Below are positions 38,076 to 45,239 of a stretch of DNA of 51,990 nucleotides, one piece after another; position 1 is the stretch's first letter, and the number at the start of each line of letters is the position of its first letter. Under the pieces are notes generated by a model. The model saw only the letters and a list, made by a program, of their open reading frames with translations, made no database searches and was not told where the DNA came from. Origin of the DNA: Comamonas sp. lk (lineage in GTDB: Bacteria > Pseudomonadota > Gammaproteobacteria > Burkholderiales > Burkholderiaceae_C); the NCBI GenBank assembly GCA_945860595.1, contig CAMAQV010000019.1, positions 1-51,990 on the forward strand, read 5' to 3'. Both the position numbers and the translations under genes were made by a program.

Positions 38076-38702
38076 TCAGCGTATGCGGGGAAAGGTGGCC
38101 TCGGCCATGTAACTGTCAAAGCTGCTCAGGCGCTGGCGGTTGCATTCGGTCTGCCAGCGCGAGCCCTGAACCACACCGCTGACGCAGCGCAACGCGCGCC
38201 GGTAGGCGTCGGTTACCGGGTTTTCTTCGATGGCGATGGCGGCCAATCCGGCCACGATGCCGCCTTGGCGGCGCACCAGGTCGATGGCCGCCCCCATGGT
38301 GCCACCCGTCTCCACCCACTGGTCTACCACCAGCACCTTGGTACCCGGCGCAAAAGCCGGTGTGCGCATCTCCATGTCCTGTGTGCGGCCGGAGTAATTG
38401 CTAAAGGAGACTTTGTCCGTTGCCACGCACAGCTTGCCCGCCTTGCGCACGGGCAGAAAACCGACGCCCAGCCGGGTGGCCAGGGCCGAGGCCAGCACAA
38501 AGCCCATGGCGTCCAGACCGGCCACCACGTCCACGGTCAGGCCATCGAGGTCGGCGACCAGATCGTCCAGCAAATCATGGAAAGCCTCGCCGTTGATGTA
38601 GATCGAGGTTGGGTCCAGCCACGCGAATTTGTCGCCTTTGGTGTTGGGCGACATGATGGAGAGGTACCAGCGGTCGTCACGGGGGCTGTTGCGGTGGCTC
38701 AT
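38076..38702 (-). CDS. Phosphoribosyltransferase (adenine-type PRT-like)
   Basis: 208 aa. The PRPP-binding loop is KVLVVDQWVETGGTMGAA, where the second acidic residue usual in PRTases (VDD) is replaced by Gln. Upstream elements VDVVAGLDAMGFVLASALATRLG and FLPVRKAGKL match the type I PRTase fold close to adenine phosphoribosyltransferase. The N-terminus (YLSIMSPNTKGDKFAWLDPTSIYINGEAF) is longer than in E. coli Apt. The base substrate is unknown. Its ATG overlaps the stop of the upstream BtpA-family gene (ATGA), so the two are coupled. Confidence 0.84.
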   Translation of the reverse strand: MSHRNSPRDDRWYLSIMSPNTKGDKFAWLDPTSIYINGEAFHDLLDDLVADLDGLTVDVVAGLDAMGFVLASALATRLGVGFLPVRKAGKLCVATDKVSFSNYSGRTQDMEMRTPAFAPGTKVLVVDQWVETGGTMGAAIDLVRRQGGIVAGLAAIAIEENPVTDAYRRALRCVSGVVQGSRWQTECNRQRLSSFDSYMAEATFPRIR

Positions 38703-39451
38703 TGTTGGGCTCCAAAGTTGCGGGTGATGGTCAAGAGGTGCTCAAGGCGTTGCGGGGCTATGTTGTAGAAGTCGCCCGTCGGGTTGATGCCGGTTGCCAC
38801 CATAAAACAATCTACATCGGCTGCGTAATCCAGCGCGTTGTCCGGCGTGATGCCCGAAGCCAGTGCCAGCGGTGCGTCGCCGATCGCAGCGCGGAAGGTC
38901 TGGATTTTTCCCGCGTCAGCCGCATGCCCGGTCGCCACGCCGGAGGTGCAGACCGCGTCCATAAAACCGGTGGCGATGCGCGCCGAGGTGGCGTAGTGTT
39001 CCGGTGCAACCTCACGCTGCTTTTTGAAACAGGTACCACCCAGGTACAGCCCGGTCCAGCCGCTTTCCGCGCGGGCCTGGGCAATGGCTCCAGCCTGGGT
39101 TTGGGCGTTCGCGGCCTCGTGTTCGTTGATACAGGCGTCATCGGCCCAGTAGGCGTCAACCGGAACCCCTTCGGCTTGAAGGGCACCCAGCACCGGGAAC
39201 GCATGCAGACCGGTTACAGCTAAAAAATTGACGCCCAGAAACAGCCCCGGAAAACGCGCTCTGACATGGCGCACGATGGGCAAAAATTGCGGGTAGGGGA
39301 AGTCATGGTTGATCAGAAAAACGCCGGCTGCGCCTTCGGCGACTGCCACGCGCACATTGCGCTCGGCCTGCGCTGCGTCGAGCACGTGGATAACCGGAAT
39401 CACCACCGGTCCCGGGCATTTGAAAAGTTTGTGGAAGTCGCTGCGTCGCAT
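38699..39451 (-). CDS. BtpA/SgcQ family TIM-barrel protein
   Basis: About 250 aa from ATG 39451. Family features: VIPVIHVLDAAQAERNVRVAVAEGAAGVFLINHDFPYPQFLP, then FLGVNFLAVTGLHAFPVLG, VDAYWADDACINEHE, and LALASGITPDNALDYAADVDCFMVATGI, a phosphate-binding-type barrel end. BtpA was named for a photosystem I effect in cyanobacteria, and SgcQ is a putative nucleosidase-like enzyme. The biochemistry is unknown. Coupling to a phosphoribosyltransferase suggests a nucleoside or base pathway, which is inference. Confidence 0.83.
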   Translation of the reverse strand: MRRSDFHKLFKCPGPVVIPVIHVLDAAQAERNVRVAVAEGAAGVFLINHDFPYPQFLPIVRHVRARFPGLFLGVNFLAVTGLHAFPVLGALQAEGVPVDAYWADDACINEHEAANAQTQAGAIAQARAESGWTGLYLGGTCFKKQREVAPEHYATSARIATGFMDAVCTSGVATGHAADAGKIQTFRAAIGDAPLALASGITPDNALDYAADVDCFMVATGINPTGDFYNIAPQRLEHLLTITRNFGAQQ

Positions 39452-39487
39452 CGCTGTCCTTGTTCGGGTCACCCGTGGAAGTGTATA

Positions 39488-39515
39488 GGCCTGGGGCAGG
39501 CGCTTGCCCCAGGCC
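39488..39515. repeat. GC-rich perfect hairpin between btpA-like gene and membrane-protein gene
   Basis: GGCCTGGGGCA (39488-39498) and TGCCCCAGGCC (39505-39515) form a perfect 11-bp stem around GGCGCT. It lies in the 130-bp gap between divergent genes, 37 bp from the btpA-like start and 67 bp from the membrane-protein start. No T-run follows on either strand. It could be a DNA operator or a 5'-leader structure in either transcript. Confidence 0.55.
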
Positions 39516-39581
39516 AGCCGGGGCGCTTGTTACAGTCAGCGGTGTCGCTCCGCCAACGGCGCGGCATCACAAGGATGTACC

Positions 39582-39884
39582 GTGGAATTGATCACTTTGC
39601 CCGCTGTTTGGCTGGACCTCATCTTGGCTTTTACCCTGCTGGAATGGCTGGTCTTGGCGCTGCGTCGGCGGGTCAGCGGACGGGGGCTGGATCTGCGCAA
39701 CCTCACGCTGGGTCTTTTGCCCGGACTCTTGCTCATGCTGGCGCTGCGCCTGGCCGCCCCCGATGCCGTGCCCGCTGGGGCTTTCCTGTGTTGCGCGGCT
39801 GCCGGCGTGTTCCACGCGTGGGACTTCGCGCACCGCAGCCGGTCAGCTGATGCGGCGACCGCCTTGCCCGCCGCTGCGGTATGA
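39582..39884 (+). CDS. Small hypothetical membrane protein
   Basis: 100 aa from GTG 39582, chosen because AAGGA at 39571-39575 is suitably spaced. Two to three hydrophobic stretches: PAVWLDLILAFTLLEWLVLAL, LTLGLLPGLLLMLALRLAA and AGAFLCCAAAGVFHAWDFAH. A basic loop (RRRVSGRGLDLR) follows the first helix. No family recognised. It is the first gene of a tight plus-strand run ending with the pentaheme cytochrome. Confidence 0.75.
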   Translation: MELITLPAVWLDLILAFTLLEWLVLALRRRVSGRGLDLRNLTLGLLPGLLLMLALRLAAPDAVPAGAFLCCAAAGVFHAWDFAHRSRSADAATALPAAAV

Positions 39885-39909
39885 ACAGTTGTTGGCGTGG
39901 ATATCGACG

Positions 39910-40461
39910 GTGTTGACCATCGCGATCCTGGGTGCCGAATGCACGGGAAAGACCACATTGCTGGGGGAGATGGCTGCGCACTTGCGGGCCCGGGGCGCAC
40001 GGGTCGGCCTGGTCGACGAGGTTTTACGCCAATGGTGCGCGGCACAGGGCCGCACGCCACGCGACTATGAGCAGGCGGCCATCATGCAAGCCCAGATCGC
40101 TGCAGTGGACGCAGTTACCGGCTGCGATTACCTGCTGTGCGACACCACCCCGTTGGTGACGGCGGTTTACAGCGATTTGCTCTTCGGAGACCACAGCCTG
40201 TACCCGGTGGCGGTGGCGCAGCAGCGCCGCTACCAGCTCACCCTATTGGCCGAAACCGATCTGCCCTGGCAGGCTGACGGTATTCAGCGCGACGGCCATA
40301 CTGCCAGGGACTTGGTGGACAGTCGGCTGCGCGCAGTGTTGCAGACCCATGGCATAACGGCCTACCCGGTCCGTGGACTGGGTGCGGCGCGGCTGGCATC
40401 TGCCATGGCGGTCTTGGCTCAGCTCCAGATAAGCGCCGCCCAGGCTGGAGCGCCTGTCTGA
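39910..40461 (+). CDS. NadR-like P-loop kinase/ATPase
   Basis: About 183 aa. The P-loop ILGAECTGKTTLLGEMAAHLRARG is close to the ribosylnicotinamide-kinase domain of NadR (GxxSxGKT). It is followed by GLVDEVLRQWCAAQGRTP and YLLCDTTPLVTAVYSDLLFG, which match the NadR/deoxynucleoside-kinase-like fold, and TDLPWQADGIQRD. Nicotinamide riboside phosphorylation is therefore a candidate role, unproven. The start is uncertain: GTG 39910 gives a compact N-terminus, while TTG 39892 and ATG 39850 are alternatives. Its stop overlaps the ATG of the next gene (TGATG). Confidence 0.8.
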   Translation: MLTIAILGAECTGKTTLLGEMAAHLRARGARVGLVDEVLRQWCAAQGRTPRDYEQAAIMQAQIAAVDAVTGCDYLLCDTTPLVTAVYSDLLFGDHSLYPVAVAQQRRYQLTLLAETDLPWQADGIQRDGHTARDLVDSRLRAVLQTHGITAYPVRGLGAARLASAMAVLAQLQISAAQAGAPV

Positions 40462-40679
40462 TGCAAAAACCTCCGTTCTGGCTAGCCCTGGTCCTGCCGC
40501 TGACATGCCTTCTCAGCGCGTGCGAGGAAACCCCGGTCGACCGGTGCGTGGTGTCGCGCATGAAGGTCTGGGATTACAACGCCGAGAAGACCCCGTGGCG
40601 CATTTCCGAATCCACCGGAGAAACACGCTCCCAATACCAGTCCAAAGTGCGCGAATATTGCGAGGCCAGGGGCGGATGA
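40461..40679 (+). CDS. Small lipoprotein, unknown function
   Basis: 72 aa. A signal peptide ends in the lipobox LSAC (LVLPLTCLLSAC), giving a short mature lipoprotein of about 51 residues with further Cys residues (DRCVVSRMK and REYCEARGG) that could form a disulfide. No family recognised. It overlaps the kinase gene upstream (TGATG) and the cytochrome gene downstream (ATGA), so all three are translationally linked. Confidence 0.8.
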   Translation: MQKPPFWLALVLPLTCLLSACEETPVDRCVVSRMKVWDYNAEKTPWRISESTGETRSQYQSKVREYCEARGG

Positions 40680-42628
40680 TGGAACCCATCCCTGTGCGAG
40701 TTGCGCGTCGTGCCCGCAGTTGGTGGCTGGGGTGGGTCATGGCTGCCTTGGTGACGGCGCTGAGTCCGGCCATCGCAGCGCAGCCACCCAAGCCTGTTTT
40801 CCAAGACACTCTGGCGCAGCGGGTGCAGGTGTGTTTTGCCTGCCATGGCGAGCAGGGCCGCGCGGGGCCCGATGGCTACTACCCGCGCATTGCCGGCAAG
40901 CCGGCGGGCTATTTGTACAACCAGCTGCGCCACTTCCAAACCGGCAAACGCCGGCACAACCTGATGACCCGGCTGGTCGCGAATTTGAGCGATGCCTATT
41001 TGATGGAAATTGCCCAGTATTTTTCTGCACTGGACCTGCCGTATGCGGCCCCGCCCGCACCCCGGGTGGCCGCCGCCGCGCTGGAGCGCGGGCGGCAACT
41101 GGCGCTACAGGGCGACATGCAATTGCGGGTGCCGGCCTGCACCGCCTGCCATGGTGAGCAGCTCACGGGCCGCTTGCCGGCCACACCCGGCCTGCTCGGA
41201 CTCTCCAGCGATTACCTGAACGCCCAGCTCGGCGCCTGGCAAGCCGGCGCGCGCGCGGCCCATGCGCCGGATTGCATGGCCCAGGTCGTCCAGCGATTGC
41301 AACCTGGCGACATGGCTGCCGTCAGCAGTTGGCTGGCTGCGCAGCCCGTACCTCTGCGTGCGACCGCCGCGCCCATGGCCCTTGCTCCGCCATTGAAATG
41401 CGGCGCCCACCAGCCCCCACCGGTAGCACAGGCAGCACAGACAGAGGCCAAGCCGGTACCGGTTTCGGGCGGGCGCTACCTGGCAGTTTTGGGTAACTGC
41501 CAAGGCTGCCACACCCGCCCCGGCGCGCCGCCCTTCTCCGGCGGGCTTGGCATCCCCACGCCTTTTGGCACGGTGTACAGCAGCAACCTCACACCGGCGG
41601 CAAGCGGTCTGGCCCTATGGAGCGCTGACGACTTCTGGCGCGCTATGCACCACGGCCAATCGCGGGGCGGCCGCTGGCTTAATCCGGCATTTCCGTATAC
41701 CAACTTTCGCAACATTACCCGCGCAGACAGTGACGCGCTCTATGCATTTTTCAAAGGCTTGGAGCCGGTTGAAGCCGTGCCGCCACCCCATGCCTTGCGC
41801 TGGCCCTTCAATACCCAATTAGCCTTGCAGGCCTGGCGGCGTTTGTATCTGCCAACTGCTGAGCCCAAGCCGCAGCCCGCACCGCCGAGTGCAGCCGAAG
41901 CGCAGCGACAGCGCGGCGCGTACCTGGTGCAGGGCCTGGGCCACTGCAGCGTTTGCCACATGCGGCGTAACGCGCTGGGGGGTAACGCCGACATGCTCAG
42001 TCTGGCAGGTGGTTTTATTGCCGGCCCGTCCTGGTACGCGCCTTCGCTGCTGGACCCCGTGGACGGTGGTGTGCAGAATCGACCGGCCGCAGAGGTGGGG
42101 CAACTGCTGCAATCCGGCCGTGGCGGGGCGGACCGCACATCCGGGCCTATGGCCGAAGTCGTGCGGCACAGCTTGCAGCAATGGACGGTCCAAGACATCG
42201 ACGCCATGGTTGCGTACTTGCAAAGCCTGCCCAAGGTGGCGGCTGAAAACGGTATTTCGCAGGCCCCGCCGCGCCGTGTGTTGGACAGTGGCGCAGCGCT
42301 GTATGACAAGTACTGCGCCGATTGCCACGGCACGCAGGGCCAGGGTGTCCGGGGCGCAGACGGCAACTGGGCCTACCCGCCGCTGCGCGGCAACCGCACC
42401 GTGCTGCAGTCCTCGCCGGTCAACCTGCTGCAGACCGTTCTATACGGCGGTTTTAGCCCCAGTACAACGGGCAACCCGCGTCCGTTTGGCATGCCACCCT
42501 ATATGCTCACCATGAGCGAGCAGGAAATCGCGGATGTATTGAGTTATCTGCGCGCCGCCTGGGGCCACCAAGCGGCCCCGGCGTCCGCTTTGGATGTGCA
42601 GCGCTTGCGCAACGGGGGGGCGCGCTAA
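40676..42628 (+). CDS. Pentaheme cytochrome c fusion (c4-like diheme plus triheme dehydrogenase-type domain)
   Basis: 650 aa with a signal sequence (WWLGWVMAALVTALSPAIAA, about 17-35). Five CxxCH sites are visible: C53-FA-C56-H, C155-TA-C158-H, C275-QG-C278-H, C424-SV-C427-H and C547-AD-C550-H. Residues about 45-225 look like a diheme c4/c553 protein (CFACHGEQGRAGPDGYYPRIAG). Residues 265-630 resemble the triheme cytochrome subunit of membrane alcohol or gluconate dehydrogenases (YLAVLGNCQGCHTRPG, GAYLVQGLGHCSVCHMRRN, ALYDKYCADCHGTQGQG). A Pro/Ala-rich linker joins the halves. It probably carries electrons from a periplasmic dehydrogenase to the oxidase chain. The catalytic subunit is not in this operon; the GMC gene at 45240-46808 is a candidate partner. 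Confidence 0.9.
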   Translation: MMEPIPVRVARRARSWWLGWVMAALVTALSPAIAAQPPKPVFQDTLAQRVQVCFACHGEQGRAGPDGYYPRIAGKPAGYLYNQLRHFQTGKRRHNLMTRLVANLSDAYLMEIAQYFSALDLPYAAPPAPRVAAAALERGRQLALQGDMQLRVPACTACHGEQLTGRLPATPGLLGLSSDYLNAQLGAWQAGARAAHAPDCMAQVVQRLQPGDMAAVSSWLAAQPVPLRATAAPMALAPPLKCGAHQPPPVAQAAQTEAKPVPVSGGRYLAVLGNCQGCHTRPGAPPFSGGLGIPTPFGTVYSSNLTPAASGLALWSADDFWRAMHHGQSRGGRWLNPAFPYTNFRNITRADSDALYAFFKGLEPVEAVPPPHALRWPFNTQLALQAWRRLYLPTAEPKPQPAPPSAAEAQRQRGAYLVQGLGHCSVCHMRRNALGGNADMLSLAGGFIAGPSWYAPSLLDPVDGGVQNRPAAEVGQLLQSGRGGADRTSGPMAEVVRHSLQQWTVQDIDAMVAYLQSLPKVAAENGISQAPPRRVLDSGAALYDKYCADCHGTQGQGVRGADGNWAYPPLRGNRTVLQSSPVNLLQTVLYGGFSPSTTGNPRPFGMPPYMLTMSEQEIADVLSYLRAAWGHQAAPASALDVQRLRNGGAR

Positions 42629-42638
42629 ACCGGCCTGT

Positions 42639-43439
42639 TTACCGCGTCGCGTCGCCGTACATCACGTTGATGCGCGCCACGTATTTCGACACATCGCCGG
42701 TTACCCGGCAGCCCTCATGCACCACCGAGGCGAAGCCGAAGCCGTGGCGGAAGAACAGGGCTGAGCCTTTGACCGGCGCCACATCGACGTGACGCCCGTC
42801 GCGGCTGAACAGGCGGGTGCTGCCACCGATGACGCCATCCGCCGGGCCGTTCAGGTACAGCAGCATGGTCAGGCCCGAGCGCAATTCCGGGCCCCACTCC
42901 AGCATAGTGCTGCGGTCCGGGCTCAGGCTATAGCCCGGCCAGTTGCCATCGGTGTGCCGGTTGAAAACGTCGTTGGCGTCGTAGCGGTACATATTGATCC
43001 GGTGGCTGAACGCTTGGAATAGCGGTTCGCCATCGAGTACCGGCGGCAGCAAATGGGCGATACGGGCAAACAAGGGATTCATCAACTCCGGGTCCGCCAC
43101 CCAATGCACCGATTTATTCATCCGCATGCCCGGCGGTGTGGCAATGCCGGGGGCTTCATCGCGGTAGCCACATTGTTCGCTGGCCTGCACCATGGCGTCG
43201 GCTTCGTCTTCCGTGGTGACCTGATCAATCACAAAAGCCAGCAAGCCGCCGAGTTCGATGTCCTGCCGCGTTGGTTTGAGTTGGGGCTGCTCCTGCCATT
43301 GCAGTGCAGCAGGCACGCTGTCAAAGGCGTGTACCGGGGTCATCGGCACCACGCCACCCATAGGCAGCGAGCCCGGCAAGTGGGCCACGGGGTGATGGCC
43401 AGGCCACGCCGGGCCGCTTGTCAGGTCGGCGCTCACCAT
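42639..43439 (-). CDS. 2-oxoglutarate/Fe(II)-dependent oxygenase (prolyl-4-hydroxylase-like)
   Basis: 266 aa. The double-stranded beta-helix iron site is visible: H162-x-D164 in VFNRHTDGNWPG and H241 in SVVHEGCRV, with K252 in SKYVARINVMYGD as the likely 2-oxoglutarate ligand. Other P4H-like segments are YRYDANDVFNRHTDG and LTMLLYLNGPADGVIGGSTRLF. The substrate is unknown (protein side chain or small molecule). It is the last gene of the minus-strand run and overlaps the upstream short glyoxalase gene by 7 bp. Start 43439 gives a ~32-residue extension before MTPVHAFDSVP, so a later start is possible. Confidence 0.85.
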   Translation of the reverse strand: MVSADLTSGPAWPGHHPVAHLPGSLPMGGVVPMTPVHAFDSVPAALQWQEQPQLKPTRQDIELGGLLAFVIDQVTTEDEADAMVQASEQCGYRDEAPGIATPPGMRMNKSVHWVADPELMNPLFARIAHLLPPVLDGEPLFQAFSHRINMYRYDANDVFNRHTDGNWPGYSLSPDRSTMLEWGPELRSGLTMLLYLNGPADGVIGGSTRLFSRDGRHVDVAPVKGSALFFRHGFGFASVVHEGCRVTGDVSKYVARINVMYGDATR

Positions 43440-43852
43440 GAGCCGATATTGGGCATGGAGGCCCAGGGCTCGGCACGGGGCAGGGGTGCGCCGCGTTGCA
43501 GCAGTTCGATGGATATCTGATCTGGCGAACGCACAAAGGCCATGTAGCCATCGCGCGGGGGCCGCACGATCTCCACGCCATGGGCTTGCAGGCGGGCGCA
43601 GGTGGCGTAAATGTCCTCGACCGCGTAGGCCAGGTGGCCGAAGTTGCGCCCGCCGCTGTAGGCTTCTGGATCCCAGTTGTAGGTCAGCTCCACTTGCGCG
43701 CTGCGGTCGCCTGGCGCGGCCAAAAAGGCCAGGGTGAAGCGCCCTTGGGGCACCTCGCGCACGCTGAGCACGTCCAGGCCCAGCGCGTCGCGGTAAAAAC
43801 GCAGCGAGGCGTCCAAATCGGTCACCCGGACCATGGTGTGGAGGTACTTCAT
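43433..43852 (-). CDS. gloA: Glyoxalase I, short E. coli-type
   Basis: 139 aa VOC-fold lactoylglutathione lyase, which isomerises the glutathione-methylglyoxal hemithioacetal. The complete metal set of short (Ni-type) GloA enzymes is present: H5 (LHTMVRV), E55 (VELTYNW), H73 (FGHLAY) and E116 (ISIELL). It starts 10 bp after the cytochrome c gene and overlaps the 2OG oxygenase start. A second, long-type glyoxalase I is encoded just upstream (44203-44739), so this run contains both structural classes. Confidence 0.93.
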   Translation of the reverse strand: MKYLHTMVRVTDLDASLRFYRDALGLDVLSVREVPQGRFTLAFLAAPGDRSAQVELTYNWDPEAYSGGRNFGHLAYAVEDIYATCARLQAHGVEIVRPPRDGYMAFVRSPDQISIELLQRGAPLPRAEPWASMPNIGSW

Positions 43853-43862
43853 GCTTGTCTGC

Positions 43863-44198
43863 TTATTTCGCCGCGAGGATCCACGCGGCCAGTTTTTTCA
43901 GGTCGGCATCCGAAATTTTGGGGTGTGCGGGCATGGGTAGCTCACCCCATTTACCCACGCTGCCGTTGCGGATGCTTTGCATCAGCATGGCTGGTGCATC
44001 GGCTTGACCCGCGTATTTGGCAGCTACATCTTTGTAGGCTGGACCCACCAATTTCACGGCCACAGCGTGGCAACCTAGGCAGCCGCTCTTGTTTGCTAAG
44101 GCTTCGTTGGCATGCGTCTGCACGGCGAGCAGACCTGCCGACAGGAACAAGACGATCTGCAGCGCGGCGGTCAGACGAAATTTCAAAAATGGCGACAT
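43863..44198 (-). CDS. Periplasmic monoheme cytochrome c (class I, c551-like)
   Basis: 111 aa. A signal peptide up to about residue 30 (LQIVLFLSAGLLAVQTHA) precedes one heme site C40-LG-C43-H44 and the distal Met ligand M89 in ELPMPAHPKISDADL. The compact fold KSGCLGCHAVAVKLVGPAYKDVAAKYAG is typical of c551/c-552 electron carriers. It lies between two glyoxalase genes, 4 bp after the long one. It could accept electrons from the GMC/small-subunit dehydrogenase upstream. Confidence 0.92.
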   Translation of the reverse strand: MSPFLKFRLTAALQIVLFLSAGLLAVQTHANEALANKSGCLGCHAVAVKLVGPAYKDVAAKYAGQADAPAMLMQSIRNGSVGKWGELPMPAHPKISDADLKKLAAWILAAK

Positions 44199-44202
44199 GA
44201 TT

Positions 44203-44739
44203 TCAACGTCCTATAGCTTTGAGGCGCGCTGGTTCGACGATCTCGATCCAGTAGCCGTCAGGGTCTTTGATAAAGGCCACGTCTTTCATCTTGCCCTGGT
44301 CGGGGCGCTTCACAAAGGTCACCTGGTTCTGGTCGAACCAAGCCGTGGCCGCATCAAGATCGGGCACCGAGAAGCAGATGTGGCCAAAACCTTGCGGCTG
44401 GGCGTTGCCGTCGTGGTACTTGAACTCCGGATCCGATTCGGTGCCCCAGTTGTGGGTCAGCTCCAAGATGCCGCGCTGCGCAAAAGTCCAGGCCGTGCGC
44501 TCGCCCACATCCTCAGGCGCGCTCTCGCCGTCGGCGGCGCGGTGCAGGAAGTACAGCGAAAACTTCATTTCGGGAAAGTCGAGTTTGCGCAGCAGGCGCA
44601 TGCCCATGATGCCGGTGTAAAAGGCCAGCGACACCTGGGGGTCTTTGATGCGCAGCATGGAGTGGTTGAACACAAATCCCCGCGTGGCCTCAGGCGCAGC
44701 AGCGCTGACACCCGGCTGGTTTTCGGTGGTGAAACTCAT
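44203..44739 (-). CDS. gloA: Glyoxalase I, long eukaryote-like type
   Basis: 178 aa from ATG 44739. The sequence closely follows human/yeast-type glyoxalase I: MLRIKDPQVSLAFYTGIMGM, MKFSLYFLHRA, ILELTHNWGTESD, GFGHICFSVPD and AFIKDPDGYWIEI. Metal ligands are H26 (Gln in human), E93, H120 and E166. The insertions relative to E. coli GloA place it in the long, typically Zn-dependent class. It is separated from the upstream ribbon-helix-helix gene by an intrinsic terminator. Confidence 0.93.
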   Translation of the reverse strand: MSFTTENQPGVSAAAPEATRGFVFNHSMLRIKDPQVSLAFYTGIMGMRLLRKLDFPEMKFSLYFLHRAADGESAPEDVGERTAWTFAQRGILELTHNWGTESDPEFKYHDGNAQPQGFGHICFSVPDLDAATAWFDQNQVTFVKRPDQGKMKDVAFIKDPDGYWIEIVEPARLKAIGR

Positions 44740-44773
44740 AGGAACATTCTCTTTTCGGGGGATGGTTTTGCTC

Positions 44774-44813
44774 AAAAAAATCCCATCCGGTACCGTGTCA
44801 GGCGCCGGATGGG
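44774..44813 (-). terminator. Intrinsic terminator/attenuator after the RHH gene
   Basis: On the minus strand a perfect 9-bp stem (arms at 44813-44805 and 44790-44782, CCCATCCGG / CCGGATGGG) with a 14-nt loop is followed, after one A, by seven T (44780-44774). It begins 18 nt after the stop of the RHH gene. Only about 35 bp remain before the next ATG (44739), leaving little room for a separate promoter, so it may act as an attenuator within one operon. Confidence 0.85.
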
Positions 44814-44831
44814 TTGCGATGGGAAATGTAA

Positions 44832-45209
44832 TTACCTGCCCACCGCCGCCACCGACTTTGGGGCGGATTCGAGCGACTGGGGCCGACCGGGCAGGTTGCT
44901 CACGTTGGCGACCGCAAGGGTGTTGGTCTGTTCGCGCTCCATGTTGATCACGCAGCGGCGCAGGTAGCGCATGCAGGTGACCCGCAGAAAGGAGGCGAAG
45001 TTGGGAACCTCGCCCCGGTGCGCCAGGATTTCGTCGTGGAAATTCGAGATCAGCGCATTCGTGGTGCAGCCTTCCTCTTCGGCCATTTCGGCCAATATGT
45101 CCCACACCATGTTTTCCAGCCGCAGGCTGGTGAGCACGTTGCGGATACGGACCGTTCGCGTGCGCTGTTCGTACTGGATCGGGTCTGCTTTGACGAAATA
45201 TTCACACAT
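44832..45209 (-). CDS. Ribbon-helix-helix (RHH_4-like) regulator
   Basis: 125 aa. The core RTVRIRNVLTSLRLENMVWDILAEMAEEEGCTTNALISNFHDEI (about 18-61), followed by NFASFLRVTCMRYLRR, matches the RHH_4 domain family, in which RxVRIxGxxTSLRLE forms the DNA-contacting ribbon and first helix. The C-terminal 30 residues are low in conservation. It follows the GMC gene by 30 bp and precedes a terminator. I infer a regulator of this cluster. Members of this family are sometimes mislabelled as aryl-sulfate sulfotransferases. Confidence 0.8.
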   Translation of the reverse strand: MCEYFVKADPIQYEQRTRTVRIRNVLTSLRLENMVWDILAEMAEEEGCTTNALISNFHDEILAHRGEVPNFASFLRVTCMRYLRRCVINMEREQTNTLAVANVSNLPGRPQSLESAPKSVAAVGR

Positions 45210-45239
45210 AGCTTGCTCCTGCCTGGGTCAAACCGTATC

